From the IMG/VR virus record IMGVR_UViG_3300036768_001306, positions 1-50,910 of that record: a stretch of 50,910 nucleotides of DNA; one strand, written 5' to 3'. Below, one piece after another: positions 31,539-38,561 of the stretch. The stretch is from a virus. Numbering within the stretch: the stretch's first letter is position 1; each line of letters opens with the position of its first letter. The notes below the pieces were generated by a model. That model saw only the letters and a list, made by a program, of their open reading frames with translations, did not search any database and was not told the origin of the DNA. The translations under genes and the position numbers were made by a program.

Positions 31539-31784
31539 ATGCTGGCGTTGATGAGGTTTTATGGTCCTACATACGCTCGTGGAGCTAGGTGGAAGATTGA
31601 GGATAACAAGCTTAGGACAAGATGGACAACATACAAAAATCAAGACAGTCTCAAACGGGAGGTCGAACTTGTGATGAGTGAATACAGCAAGATGGTGAAC
31701 GAGCAGCTGGAGGTGGTTGATGTTATGGACCTTCATCCGTTGATGGAAGATACAATCCTGGTTGTACTTCGAGAGCTGAAGTAA
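31539..31784 (+). CDS. Early protein, 81 aa, unknown
   Basis: Basic N-terminal half (FYGPTYARGARWKIEDNKLRTRW) and an acidic helical C-terminal half. Not recognised. Behind pseudoknot E2, with terminator-like hairpin F after the stop. Confidence 0.72.
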   Translation: MLALMRFYGPTYARGARWKIEDNKLRTRWTTYKNQDSLKREVELVMSEYSKMVNEQLEVVDVMDLHPLMEDTILVVLRELK

Positions 31785-31801
31785 CACACGACATTCTCTT
31801 T

Positions 31802-31846
31802 CCACGGGCAAGATTTTTAAATCTACCAGTGGAGATATTTTTTTTC
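31802..31846 (+). terminator. Terminator-like hairpin F
   Basis: A base stem CCAC/GTGG and inner AGATTT/AAATCT with internal mismatches, followed by TATTTTTTTTCGTCA. Confidence 0.65.
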
Positions 31847-31853
31847 GTCAATT

Positions 31854-31908
31854 CGAACACGCACTTTATGGCGCGGGGGGGCGTGTTTCGTTCGATTAGC
31901 ACGCGTCA
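31854..31908 (+). ncRNA. Pseudoknot F1
   Basis: Helix 1 CGAACACGC/GCGTGTTTCG (one bulged T). Loop TGGCGCG (31869-31875) pairs with CGCGTCA (31902-31908), one G-U. Confidence 0.75.
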
Positions 31909-31912
31909 AAAA

Positions 31913-31963
31913 CTCTAGCGCTTTAGCATCCCCGGGCGTTAGAGATAATTTATACAGGGGATG
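31913..31963 (+). ncRNA. SD-proximal pseudoknot F2
   Basis: Helix 1 CTCTAGCG/CGTTAGAG. Loop CATCCCC (31927-31933) pairs with GGGGATG (31957-31963), followed by CATGGAGGG. Confidence 0.87.
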
Positions 31964-31975
31964 CATGGAGGGTAT

Positions 31976-32245
31976 ATGGCTAATAACGTTACAGTAACTC
32001 TAAAACAGGTGAGAGAGTTTGTTTTGGGGGAACTCCGCAAGAAGGGAGATGCTGGAGCTACTCCGCTAGAACTAGGGGTCGCTTTAGAAAACTGGTTGAA
32101 GGAAAGAGGCGTGGATATAAGCAATGGAATTGGAACAATCATAGAAGCAATTATTTGGGATCCGGTGTTCAGGAAGCTGACGCGATTCGATGGTGAAAGA
32201 ACGCGTCTTGTTGAATATAAAGAGAAAGAAATGGAAAGGAGGTAA
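31976..32245 (+). CDS. Early protein, 89 aa, winged-helix-like
   Basis: The sequence VRQ-like helix TLKQVREFVLGELRKKGDAGATPLELGVAL, a second helix and a LTRFDGERTRLVEYK wing suggest a winged helix DNA-binding fold, so it may be an early transcription regulator. This is a pattern judgement without a family match. The ATG at 31976 has GGAGGG upstream; the ATG at 31961 overlaps helix 2 of the pseudoknot and is rejected. Confidence 0.68.
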   Translation: MANNVTVTLKQVREFVLGELRKKGDAGATPLELGVALENWLKERGVDISNGIGTIIEAIIWDPVFRKLTRFDGERTRLVEYKEKEMERR

Positions 32246-32250
32246 GTGCA

Positions 32251-32559
32251 ATGCTGCACGTTAGGTTTGAAGATGAGTATGCACGGCAGCTTTTGGAAAA
32301 TATTCTCAGCAATGAGTACTGGATTGAATCCAACATTCCAGACGAGCATGGACTGCTAGTTACGTTGATATCCAAGATGGGGGATGAATACTACGATCGT
32401 CCAAATGTTTACCTGATAACCTATCATGGTATTTTTGAGCCGTCTGACATATCGCTTATCCGCGGATTCATTTACGGCGGGAAGTTCTATGACCACGAGT
32501 TTTCCATGCGCACGGGGGTGTGCATGGTAGGAAGGCCTTCAGCTATCTACTGGAGGTAA
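32251..32559 (+). CDS. Early protein, 102 aa, unknown
   Basis: Mixed alpha/beta protein (EDEYARQLLENILSNEYWIES, YLITYHGIFEPSDISLIRGFIY). Not recognised. It follows the winged-helix-like gene by 5 nt with GGAGGTAAGTGCA as ribosome site and is the last of the cluster of small early genes. Confidence 0.7.
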   Translation: MLHVRFEDEYARQLLENILSNEYWIESNIPDEHGLLVTLISKMGDEYYDRPNVYLITYHGIFEPSDISLIRGFIYGGKFYDHEFSMRTGVCMVGRPSAIYWR

Positions 32560-32577
32560 GAAAAAACACATAAACCA

Positions 32578-32634
32578 GCACCCCCGGGTATCTCCCCGCG
32601 GTACTCGGGGGTGCAAATATTTTAACACGCGGGG
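32578..32634 (+). ncRNA. SD-proximal pseudoknot G (single)
   Basis: Helix 1 GCACCCCCGGGTA/TACTCGGGGGTGC (13 pairs, one G-U). Loop CCCCGCG (32594-32600) pairs with CGCGGGG (32628-32634), followed by AAAGGAGG. No terminator hairpin and no first pseudoknot precede it. Confidence 0.88.
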
Positions 32635-32647
32635 AAAGGAGGAAAGT

Positions 32648-34663
32648 ATGAAGAACATCGGTGTGTGTGGGTCTAGCACTCGTAAGTGGTTTGTTCCCAC
32701 CAATCCCGGAGAGAATTTCCCGAACGTGCACCTCGAAATGAAATATGGGGAATACGAAGTAGAGGAATCGCCGTACCACGCGACTTATTACTCGACATTT
32801 GAGCAGGCTTTCGATGCTTTTCGTCAGCTTGTAGGCGAAATCCGCTTCCCCCAAACCCAAAAAATTCAAGGGCTACTGCACTGCCGAATTCCGGGCGTTC
32901 CCTTCCAGGGATTCATTTGGATTGATAGTGAGGAAGATGTTCCATTCGCATGGGAATGGGCATCTAAATACTATGGACGTGTTTTCGCACGCCCGTGCCC
33001 ACTCATTCCTCGACATGGGTTTGTGGAAAGCCGTGAAATCCATAGTGAGCAACAGCTGCGAGAGTTGCTTGCTGAAGTAAAGCAGGCAGATCCTGATGGC
33101 GAGATTTTGCTCACGTCTCTGATTGAAGCTGATTGGAATGCCATTTATACAAATGGCATGATTTACATTGGGCGCGGTCATGATGGTGCGACTGCTGGAA
33201 AAGCGGTGAAGTTCTTCCCGGTTTCTGAACCGGTTATTTTCGGATGGAAGTATGATTGGGGAACTCCATTTGTTGAGCTGGTGCGTGGTGCTACTGGATG
33301 GATTACCACGCAGTTCCGTGGGGGCCCAAAGGTTGAAGCAAAGCGCGATTTTATTCCACATGAAATTGTGGTTCGTGAAGTGATTTGGGTTGACCCAGAT
33401 CATGTAGATGCTCTTGAATGGGAGAGAAGAATGAAATCTCTCCCGGAGGGAGTAGTTGTTTATCACCCCGGGGGATCGCTTACGTGCCACACAGCAATTC
33501 ATGCGATTATTAACAAGGTTCCATACATAACTTCTTTCGAGCCGAAGGTGGGGGATACTCTCTCGCCAACGCAGCAAGTGAATCTTAAGACTCCACATTG
33601 GAAGCAATACTTTCTGGCGGGGTTTAAGCTTACATGCTCGATGGTTGATAGGTGGAAGGCGCCTGAGACTGCGAAAATGGCGATATACGCCTTCCACCAT
33701 CTCTCAACGTCCTCGGAGGTTTCGCATAGACAGCTCGCCGCATTTTTCGCTGGCGTGTGGGCTCGCTTGGGAGCCGCATTGGTTCTCGGTGAACAGCGGC
33801 ATCATGGACAGGCGATTCATTACTATGACAATTGCAAATTGTTCGAGAGTGGGAAGGATAGAAGCGAAGTTTATGAGGAGACAGTGTACTACAGTGATGC
33901 TGAGCTATTGCAGAAACTGCAAATCGCTATTAGGTGTATGTCGCACTGCCGCTGGCACCACCAGTATGGGGGTAAAAAGTGGGCTCGTTGCGGAAAGAGC
34001 GTACTAAAGATGATCAAGGCGTGCAGGTACGAAACGCTAATCGGGCACTGGAATAACTCGGTAAACCTGGCGCATAATGGAGGGTGGTGGTTCAACAAGC
34101 TATTGTACAAGGCGGATTTTGACCGTATGGGGGATGATTTCGCCACCCAACTCCACATCATCCCGGAGTTGGTGTGTACAACCGAATGGATTGAGCAAAT
34201 TCAAGGAGAAATTCTACGACAGAAAGCACACCCCTCGAAACTCTTAGACATTCAGCAGTCTCAAGGGCGTATAATAAAGCGCTTGCTGACCGCTTCTTCG
34301 CTCAATATCACCTCCGTGCTCAGCGGGGCAATCAACTACGCGGAGTGGAAATACGAGGAGTTCGGTGAAGAGGCTAGATGGCGGTTTGTTGATACGAAAG
34401 ATATCAAGCTGCAATTCAGGTACAATCACAGGCACAGCATCATTCTGAACCTCACGGAGGAAATCAGGCAGCAAATTCTGGAGGTTTGTGGCGATAATCA
34501 TGAAGAGCTGTTCACACTCCCATCTCTTGCTGGATCGTCAGCGCTTTACGCTCCAGCGAAAGTATATCTCAACACGCAGCCTGATTATAAAGGGCACCGC
34601 GTGGTAATCAAGCTGTGTGTTGGGAGGGGGTCTGTAGCCATCGTTGCAGATTCTAAGTGGTGA
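32648..34663 (+). CDS. Large early protein with ATP-grasp-like and phosphohistidine-swivel-like domains
   Basis: A 671-residue protein. Residues 273-305 (YHPGGSLTCHTAIHA, then VPYIT and VGD) match the phosphohistidine swivel of PEP-utilising enzymes (PEP synthase, PPDK, rifampin phosphotransferase), with His281 as the phospho-accepting residue. Upstream, residues 100-240 (VFARPCPLIPRHGF, ILLTSLIEADWNAIYTNG, GRGHDGATAGK) have ATP-grasp character. Residues 320-671 are helical, Trp- and His-rich (CMSHCRWHHQYGGKKWARCG) and unlike known partner domains. I infer an ATP-driven phosphotransferase acting on a host molecule. It has a private pseudoknot leader and is followed by a phosphatase gene. Confidence 0.75.
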   Translation: MKNIGVCGSSTRKWFVPTNPGENFPNVHLEMKYGEYEVEESPYHATYYSTFEQAFDAFRQLVGEIRFPQTQKIQGLLHCRIPGVPFQGFIWIDSEEDVPFAWEWASKYYGRVFARPCPLIPRHGFVESREIHSEQQLRELLAEVKQADPDGEILLTSLIEADWNAIYTNGMIYIGRGHDGATAGKAVKFFPVSEPVIFGWKYDWGTPFVELVRGATGWITTQFRGGPKVEAKRDFIPHEIVVREVIWVDPDHVDALEWERRMKSLPEGVVVYHPGGSLTCHTAIHAIINKVPYITSFEPKVGDTLSPTQQVNLKTPHWKQYFLAGFKLTCSMVDRWKAPETAKMAIYAFHHLSTSSEVSHRQLAAFFAGVWARLGAALVLGEQRHHGQAIHYYDNCKLFESGKDRSEVYEETVYYSDAELLQKLQIAIRCMSHCRWHHQYGGKKWARCGKSVLKMIKACRYETLIGHWNNSVNLAHNGGWWFNKLLYKADFDRMGDDFATQLHIIPELVCTTEWIEQIQGEILRQKAHPSKLLDIQQSQGRIIKRLLTASSLNITSVLSGAINYAEWKYEEFGEEARWRFVDTKDIKLQFRYNHRHSIILNLTEEIRQQILEVCGDNHEELFTLPSLAGSSALYAPAKVYLNTQPDYKGHRVVIKLCVGRGSVAIVADSKW

Positions 34664-34691
34664 GGAAAAAGAAGGAAAGGAGGGAAAAGAA

Positions 34692-35378
34692 ATGGCGTGG
34701 CAGGGTCATATCTTCGATCGTGAAACCAATTGCCATCACGGGAATGTTCTTCTCGGCCAAACTGGGATTATTCGGTTGTTTGGAGGCGGAGAAACCCGTG
34801 GGGTAGAGCTTCTTGAAGCAGATGTTGTGATTTGCCTTCTCCCAACTCCACCAAAACAGGTAGAATCCCCTATCGGCATTCCAGAAGAGATTGCACATTA
34901 CTTCGACCTCAAGGTGAAGATGCCACCGATAATCCATATGCCAATACAGGACTACTCCACCCCAAAGTTCGGGAGGAGATTGTGGCTGAAGTTTGTAGCA
35001 GGACTAGATAAGCTGGCGACTGAATTTTCAGAGGAGAATGGGAGGCCATTGGATTTGTTGGTTTACTGCACTGGTGGTCATGGCAGGACAGGTATGGTAC
35101 TTGCAATTCTCGCGTGGGCGTTCGGGTTGACAAAAACCGATCCCGTAGCTTTCGTTAGAAGGCATTACTGCCACGAAGCTGTAGAAACCACAAGTCAGGA
35201 GGTGTATGTAGAACAGGTGACTGGGATAAAAGTGAAAAGAAGCGTAAAGGCAAAAGGTTTCGATTGGGACACACCAAATACAGGGGCGTTGACCACCCAC
35301 GGAATGGGTGGTACAATAGTAAGCGGCGGGGCAGTAAGCATCCCAGCCTCGCAGAAGAAAGGAGGGAAGAATGATTGA
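34692..35378 (+). CDS. Dual-specificity / tyrosine phosphatase-like protein
   Basis: The 228-residue protein contains the PTP signature CTGGHGRTG (Cys126, Arg132), preceded by a VYC strand and followed by a MVLAILAWAFG helix. A general-acid Asp may lie in the PIQDYSTP loop (around residue 87). Such enzymes remove phosphate from Tyr, Ser/Thr, lipids or RNA caps. The C-terminal 40 residues are Gly/Ser-rich. The ATG at 34692 follows GGAGGGAAAAGAA; the upstream in-frame ATG at 34644 overlaps the previous gene. Next to the phosphotransferase-like gene it hints at phage control of a phosphorylated host target. Confidence 0.82.
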   Translation: MAWQGHIFDRETNCHHGNVLLGQTGIIRLFGGGETRGVELLEADVVICLLPTPPKQVESPIGIPEEIAHYFDLKVKMPPIIHMPIQDYSTPKFGRRLWLKFVAGLDKLATEFSEENGRPLDLLVYCTGGHGRTGMVLAILAWAFGLTKTDPVAFVRRHYCHEAVETTSQEVYVEQVTGIKVKRSVKAKGFDWDTPNTGALTTHGMGGTIVSGGAVSIPASQKKGGKND

Positions 35379-35607
35379 TTATATCAATGTCAGCGACGTG
35401 GTAGAAATCATCAAACTTGCGAAAAACAAAGAAGAAGCTGCGCGAGCTGCAACGAAGGTGTTGCACCTTCTAGTGCAGCTGCGTAATCCCGACGTAAGAG
35501 ATGAAAAGGGAAATCGCCTCGGCGCGCATGCTTTTGCGCGCTGGAGGTATGCTATGGAACAGGAGTTGTTTGAGGCTATTGTTGAGCTTCTGCAAACCAT
35601 TGAGTGA
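35371..35607 (+). CDS. Small helical protein, 78 aa
   Basis: Almost wholly helical (VVEIIKLAKNKEEAARAATKVLHLLVQ, then MEQELFEAIVELLQTIE). Not recognised. It overlaps the phosphatase gene by 8 nt, with GGAGGGAAGA as ribosome site, and precedes the SSB-like gene by 13 nt. Confidence 0.7.
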   Translation: MIDYINVSDVVEIIKLAKNKEEAARAATKVLHLLVQLRNPDVRDEKGNRLGAHAFARWRYAMEQELFEAIVELLQTIE

Positions 35608-35620
35608 AAGGGGGATTGAT

Positions 35621-35893
35621 ATGAACACCATCGTTGTCATCAAGGGTCAGGTAACCAACAAGCAGGTGATTAGCAAAACAAAAGATGGGAGGGATGTTTA
35701 TCAGATTGTTTTTGAACAAACCCTCCCCGTCAAGTTCTTCTCTGACCCGGGAGATGTTATTGGAAGGCAGGTTGTAATCACTGGTCGGCTGAGCGGATAT
35801 CGAAACAAAAACGATAACCTCTTTGTAAGCGTCATTGCTGACGAAGTGAACATCATCGAAGGAAATAAAGAGGAGGGTGACGTAGAATGGTAA
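35621..35893 (+). CDS. SSB-like OB-fold protein (90 aa)
   Basis: A short OB-fold of the single-stranded DNA-binding type: IVVIKGQVTNKQVI, DVYQIVFEQTLPVKFF, GDVIGRQVVITGRLSGY and NLFVSVIADEVNII correspond to the five strands of SSB, including the typical 'v.v.GrL' element. The acidic end (NKEEGDVEW) is a very short version of the SSB tail. It would coat ssDNA for the ERF annealase and replication proteins. The ATG at 35621 follows GGGGGATTGAT; the longer upstream frame overlaps the previous gene. Confidence 0.72.
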   Translation: MNTIVVIKGQVTNKQVISKTKDGRDVYQIVFEQTLPVKFFSDPGDVIGRQVVITGRLSGYRNKNDNLFVSVIADEVNIIEGNKEEGDVEW

Positions 35894-36099
35894 CAAGATG
35901 TTCGCTATGCAATATGCCAGTTGTACTGGCATGGCTGAAGCCGGGGCATTTGCCCTGGCTTCTGCTTTCTATACCTGACCACAAAGTACGCTGTGTTTTG
36001 TGTGCTAACAAGAGGTACTATGCGATACTCGCGCAAATCAAGAGCGAGTATCGCAAGATCAAGGAAACCCTAAAGGAGGTGAACTATGAGATGGTTTAG
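35887..36099 (+). CDS. Small zinc-ribbon protein (70 aa)
   Basis: Two CxxC pairs (CSLC near residue 5 and CVLC near residue 36) frame a hydrophobic PGHLPWLLLSIP segment, indicating a zinc-binding fold, followed by a basic helix. Function unknown; DNA or protein contact is likely. It starts inside the SSB gene end and overlaps the following start, so the three are coupled. Confidence 0.7.
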   Translation: MVTRCSLCNMPVVLAWLKPGHLPWLLLSIPDHKVRCVLCANKRYYAILAQIKSEYRKIKETLKEVNYEMV

Positions 36100-36430
36100 T
36101 GTATCATGGGCTTGGAGTGAAGATGTAAAGCGCCTTCCGCTAGAAGCACGGTTGTATGGGCATGCTTGCATTGGAGAGAATGATGTAGAGGTTTACGTCA
36201 GCGAAAAGCGATGGGAGACAGTTGTCACAATCAAAAATCCTAGGAGCGATGTAACATTTCACATCTCGGCGAACAATCCTGAGGATATGGAGTGGTTGGC
36301 GCTAAAAATCTTGGAGGGGTGCCGTAAAGAACGAGAGCGCATTTTGCGCGCTCTTGAGGAGCAAGAAGGCGCGCGTATTCTGCGCGAAGAAATGGAGGAG
36401 GCAAATGAGCAAGCTGCAGAAGCAAAATAG
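36086..36430 (+). CDS. Strand-helix protein, 114 aa
   Basis: An N-terminal beta part (EVYVSEKRWETVVTIKNPRSDVTFHIS) followed by PEDMEWLALKILEGCRKERERI and a long charged helix rich in Glu and Ala. The middle resembles the small paralogous proteins at 42452-43209 and 45928-46410. Role unknown. Overlaps both neighbours. Confidence 0.7.
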   Translation: MRWFSVSWAWSEDVKRLPLEARLYGHACIGENDVEVYVSEKRWETVVTIKNPRSDVTFHISANNPEDMEWLALKILEGCRKERERILRALEEQEGARILREEMEEANEQAAEAK

Positions 36431-36794
36431 GGGATTAGCGTTTGTTGACCCACAGGAAAAGCGTATATACTGTGCGGGGTGTGGAACATGGATGAGATAT
36501 GAAGGATGCGACATTGCGCAAATGGATACGGGCGAGTGGGTCGGTGAGTTCTATATTGATGAAGAGCCGTTCGCGTTTTTCTACTGGGAGATTGACGACA
36601 GTCTAATAGCGAAGTTTTGCGGTGATAACAATCTCCCCCTGATTCGTGATACAGTGATTCTTTGCAAGGATAGCGCAGCGTGCTTTGGAAAGTTTGAAGA
36701 ACATGAACCTGAGTATGCTATGTTTCTCTCGGCTATAGAGGATAATCTAATCAAGTTCTATAATCAGAAGAAAGGAGGAAAGCATGGCAAATAA
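36405..36794 (+). CDS. Cysteine-containing protein, 129 aa
   Basis: One CxxC pair (YCAGCGTW) and two later Cys (ILCKDSAACF) suggest a zinc site; the middle is acidic and aromatic (EFYIDEEPFAFFYWEIDD). Not recognised. The ATG at 36405 after GGAGGAGGCAA is preferred over 36354, which lacks a ribosome site. It overlaps the ERF start by 11 nt, tying it to recombination genes. Confidence 0.7.
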   Translation: MSKLQKQNRGLAFVDPQEKRIYCAGCGTWMRYEGCDIAQMDTGEWVGEFYIDEEPFAFFYWEIDDSLIAKFCGDNNLPLIRDTVILCKDSAACFGKFEEHEPEYAMFLSAIEDNLIKFYNQKKGGKHGK

Positions 36795-37398
36795 CATCTA
36801 CGAGGCTTTGGCTAATGCGCAGGGTGAGTTTGGGCAGATCGTGAAAGACAAAACAGCGAGGGTAAAGACAAAATCTGGGTATGAATATTCTTACAAGTAC
36901 TGCGATCTCGGAACGTTGTTGCGCATTGTCACTCCCGTTCTTCACAAACATGGACTGGTAATCTATCAGCTTCCATATCGTGATGAGAACAAAGTTGGAG
37001 TGCTAACTGTATTGAAACACATCCCAACTGGCGAGGAGCTCTCCTCGGAGTTTTACCTCACAACCGACGATCCTACTCCGCAGACTATCGGAAGTTTGGT
37101 GACTTATGCGAGAAGGTATGCCATTCAATCCATGCTGGGAATCGTTGCTGAGGAAGATGATGATGCGATTATAGCACAGGGATTGCAGGTTGTAGAGGGA
37201 GCGACACAGGAACAACTGCAGGAAATCGAGCGATTGATTTCTGAGTTAGAATCGCTGCAGAATGATAAGACAATTCGGCAGCGATGGATGACGTTTATGA
37301 GAATCAAAACGCTAAACGAACTCTCGAAGGAACAGGCGCAGAAAGGGATTGAAGTGCTCAAGACGAAGTTGGAGGTTGCACGTGGGACAAAGAGTTGA
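36784..37398 (+). CDS. ERF-family single-strand annealing protein
   Basis: The 204-residue protein carries ERF hallmarks: IYEALANAQGEF at the start, YKYCDLGTLLRIVTPVLHKHGLVIYQ, and the signature TIGSLVTYARRYAIQSMLGIVAEEDDD. ERF recombinases anneal complementary ssDNA and work with a 5'-3' exonuclease, here the following YqaJ-like gene. The C-terminal 70 residues are helical. Starts after AAGGAGGAAAGC. Confidence 0.92.
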   Translation: MANNIYEALANAQGEFGQIVKDKTARVKTKSGYEYSYKYCDLGTLLRIVTPVLHKHGLVIYQLPYRDENKVGVLTVLKHIPTGEELSSEFYLTTDDPTPQTIGSLVTYARRYAIQSMLGIVAEEDDDAIIAQGLQVVEGATQEQLQEIERLISELESLQNDKTIRQRWMTFMRIKTLNELSKEQAQKGIEVLKTKLEVARGTKS

Positions 37399-38059
37399 GT
37401 TAGTGCAGCGAACCGAAGCGTGGAAAGAGTGGAGAGGGGGGGCGCTTTTGCCCCCCCATATCTCTCCAAAGTTCACGATCGGGGGGAGTAGCGCGCCTAT
37501 TGCGTGCGGAGTTTCACCGTACAAATCTCCAAAATCACTTGCGCGAGAAAAACTCATAGGAAAAGAAAACACTTTCATCACCGAGCAAATGCGTAAGGGG
37601 ATGGAGATTGAGGGTCCAATGCGCTTGTACATTCTAGAAAAGTTCGAGCGAGATATGGTAACCGAAGCGTGCTATGAGCGAGAAGATTGTCCGCGACTCA
37701 TTGCCTCTCTCGATGCCATTGACGATCTCGAAAACATATACGAAATCAAATACTCTGAAAACGAGAACATCCTGCAGGCATACATCTTTGATGAAACCCC
37801 TCCAATATTTCACGTTGTTCAGTTAGCACATCAGGTTATGGTTGTACATGAGAAGGCGAATGTGCATCAATCTTTCCTGATTTTCACGGATGGGATTGAC
37901 GTTTATCCATACGAGGTGATATTCTCGCAGGAAATGCTCGACAGACTTCTTTCACATGAGCTCTGGTTTTGTGATAATATTCTTGATATTGCGGAGGGGA
38001 TGCGCAATGTTGAACCACAACAATTCTCAGGAATGTATAGCGTACGCAAGATTGCTTGA
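37382..38059 (+). CDS. YqaJ-like recombination exonuclease
   Basis: Residues 25-120 follow the YqaJ/lambda-exonuclease fold: GGSSAPIACGVSPYKSPKSLAREK, MRKGMEIEGPMRLYILEKF, CPRLIASLDAIDD and YEIKYS, giving the Asp and Glu-x-Lys of the PDDEXK site. It resects 5' ends to feed the ERF protein. The GTG at 37382 with TTGGAGGTTGCAC upstream is the best start and overlaps the ERF end by 17 nt. Confidence 0.88.
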   Translation: MGQRVELVQRTEAWKEWRGGALLPPHISPKFTIGGSSAPIACGVSPYKSPKSLAREKLIGKENTFITEQMRKGMEIEGPMRLYILEKFERDMVTEACYEREDCPRLIASLDAIDDLENIYEIKYSENENILQAYIFDETPPIFHVVQLAHQVMVVHEKANVHQSFLIFTDGIDVYPYEVIFSQEMLDRLLSHELWFCDNILDIAEGMRNVEPQQFSGMYSVRKIA

Positions 38060-38561
38060 AGCGATTTTGTTGCAAGCGATAAAGGATTTATCATCACCGT
38101 CGAGTCGCGTACGGCGCGACTCTTTTATTTTTTTGCGCGATCATGCTAGCGACATCATAGAAACGATAAACTACATTCGTAGAACTGACGGGGTCGTTCT
38201 TAGCGCGCAAAAAGTTTTGGAGTTTTTAGAAATGCATGAAAAAAATTTTGACGAGTTTTCTGCAGCGCTTGCGCAAAACTGGTTGGAAGAGTGTCTCATC
38301 ACCGGGGTTATAACTGACGAAGATGTCCCACGCATCGAAATCATGATAGCAGCATCGCCACAGGAGGCCATCCAAACAATGTACGAGATGGCCATGCGCC
38401 ACGCCGAACGGCTACTGGCCGACCTTTCGATGCTCATCGAAATGAAGGCCCTTGACCACGGCACTATAATGAACATAGCAGAAAAGCCGCTCTGGGAGCT
38501 TAGCCTCCCATGGGAGGTAATAGCACTGGTGGAGGAGCTGGTGAATGAAGCAGATGCTTGA
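38007..38561 (+). CDS. Helical protein, 184 aa, unknown
   Basis: Entirely helical with a repeated acidic amphipathic pattern (QKVLEFLEMHEKNFDEFSAALAQNWL; EAIQTMYEMAMRHAERLLADLSMLIEM). Not recognised. The ATG at 38007, preceded by GGAGGGGATGCGCA, lies 53 nt inside the exonuclease gene; the longer frame from 37956 is unlikely. A likely partner of the recombination or primase genes it joins. Confidence 0.65.
   Translation: MLNHNNSQECIAYARLLEAILLQAIKDLSSPSSRVRRDSFIFLRDHASDIIETINYIRRTDGVVLSAQKVLEFLEMHEKNFDEFSAALAQNWLEECLITGVITDEDVPRIEIMIAASPQEAIQTMYEMAMRHAERLLADLSMLIEMKALDHGTIMNIAEKPLWELSLPWEVIALVEELVNEADA

Noticed and set aside
29406-32634. A type III toxin-antitoxin RNA array (ToxI-like tandem pseudoknots)
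   Set aside because: The pseudoknots differ in sequence, are spread over seven genes and lie at each Shine-Dalgarno; no ToxN-like nuclease follows them.
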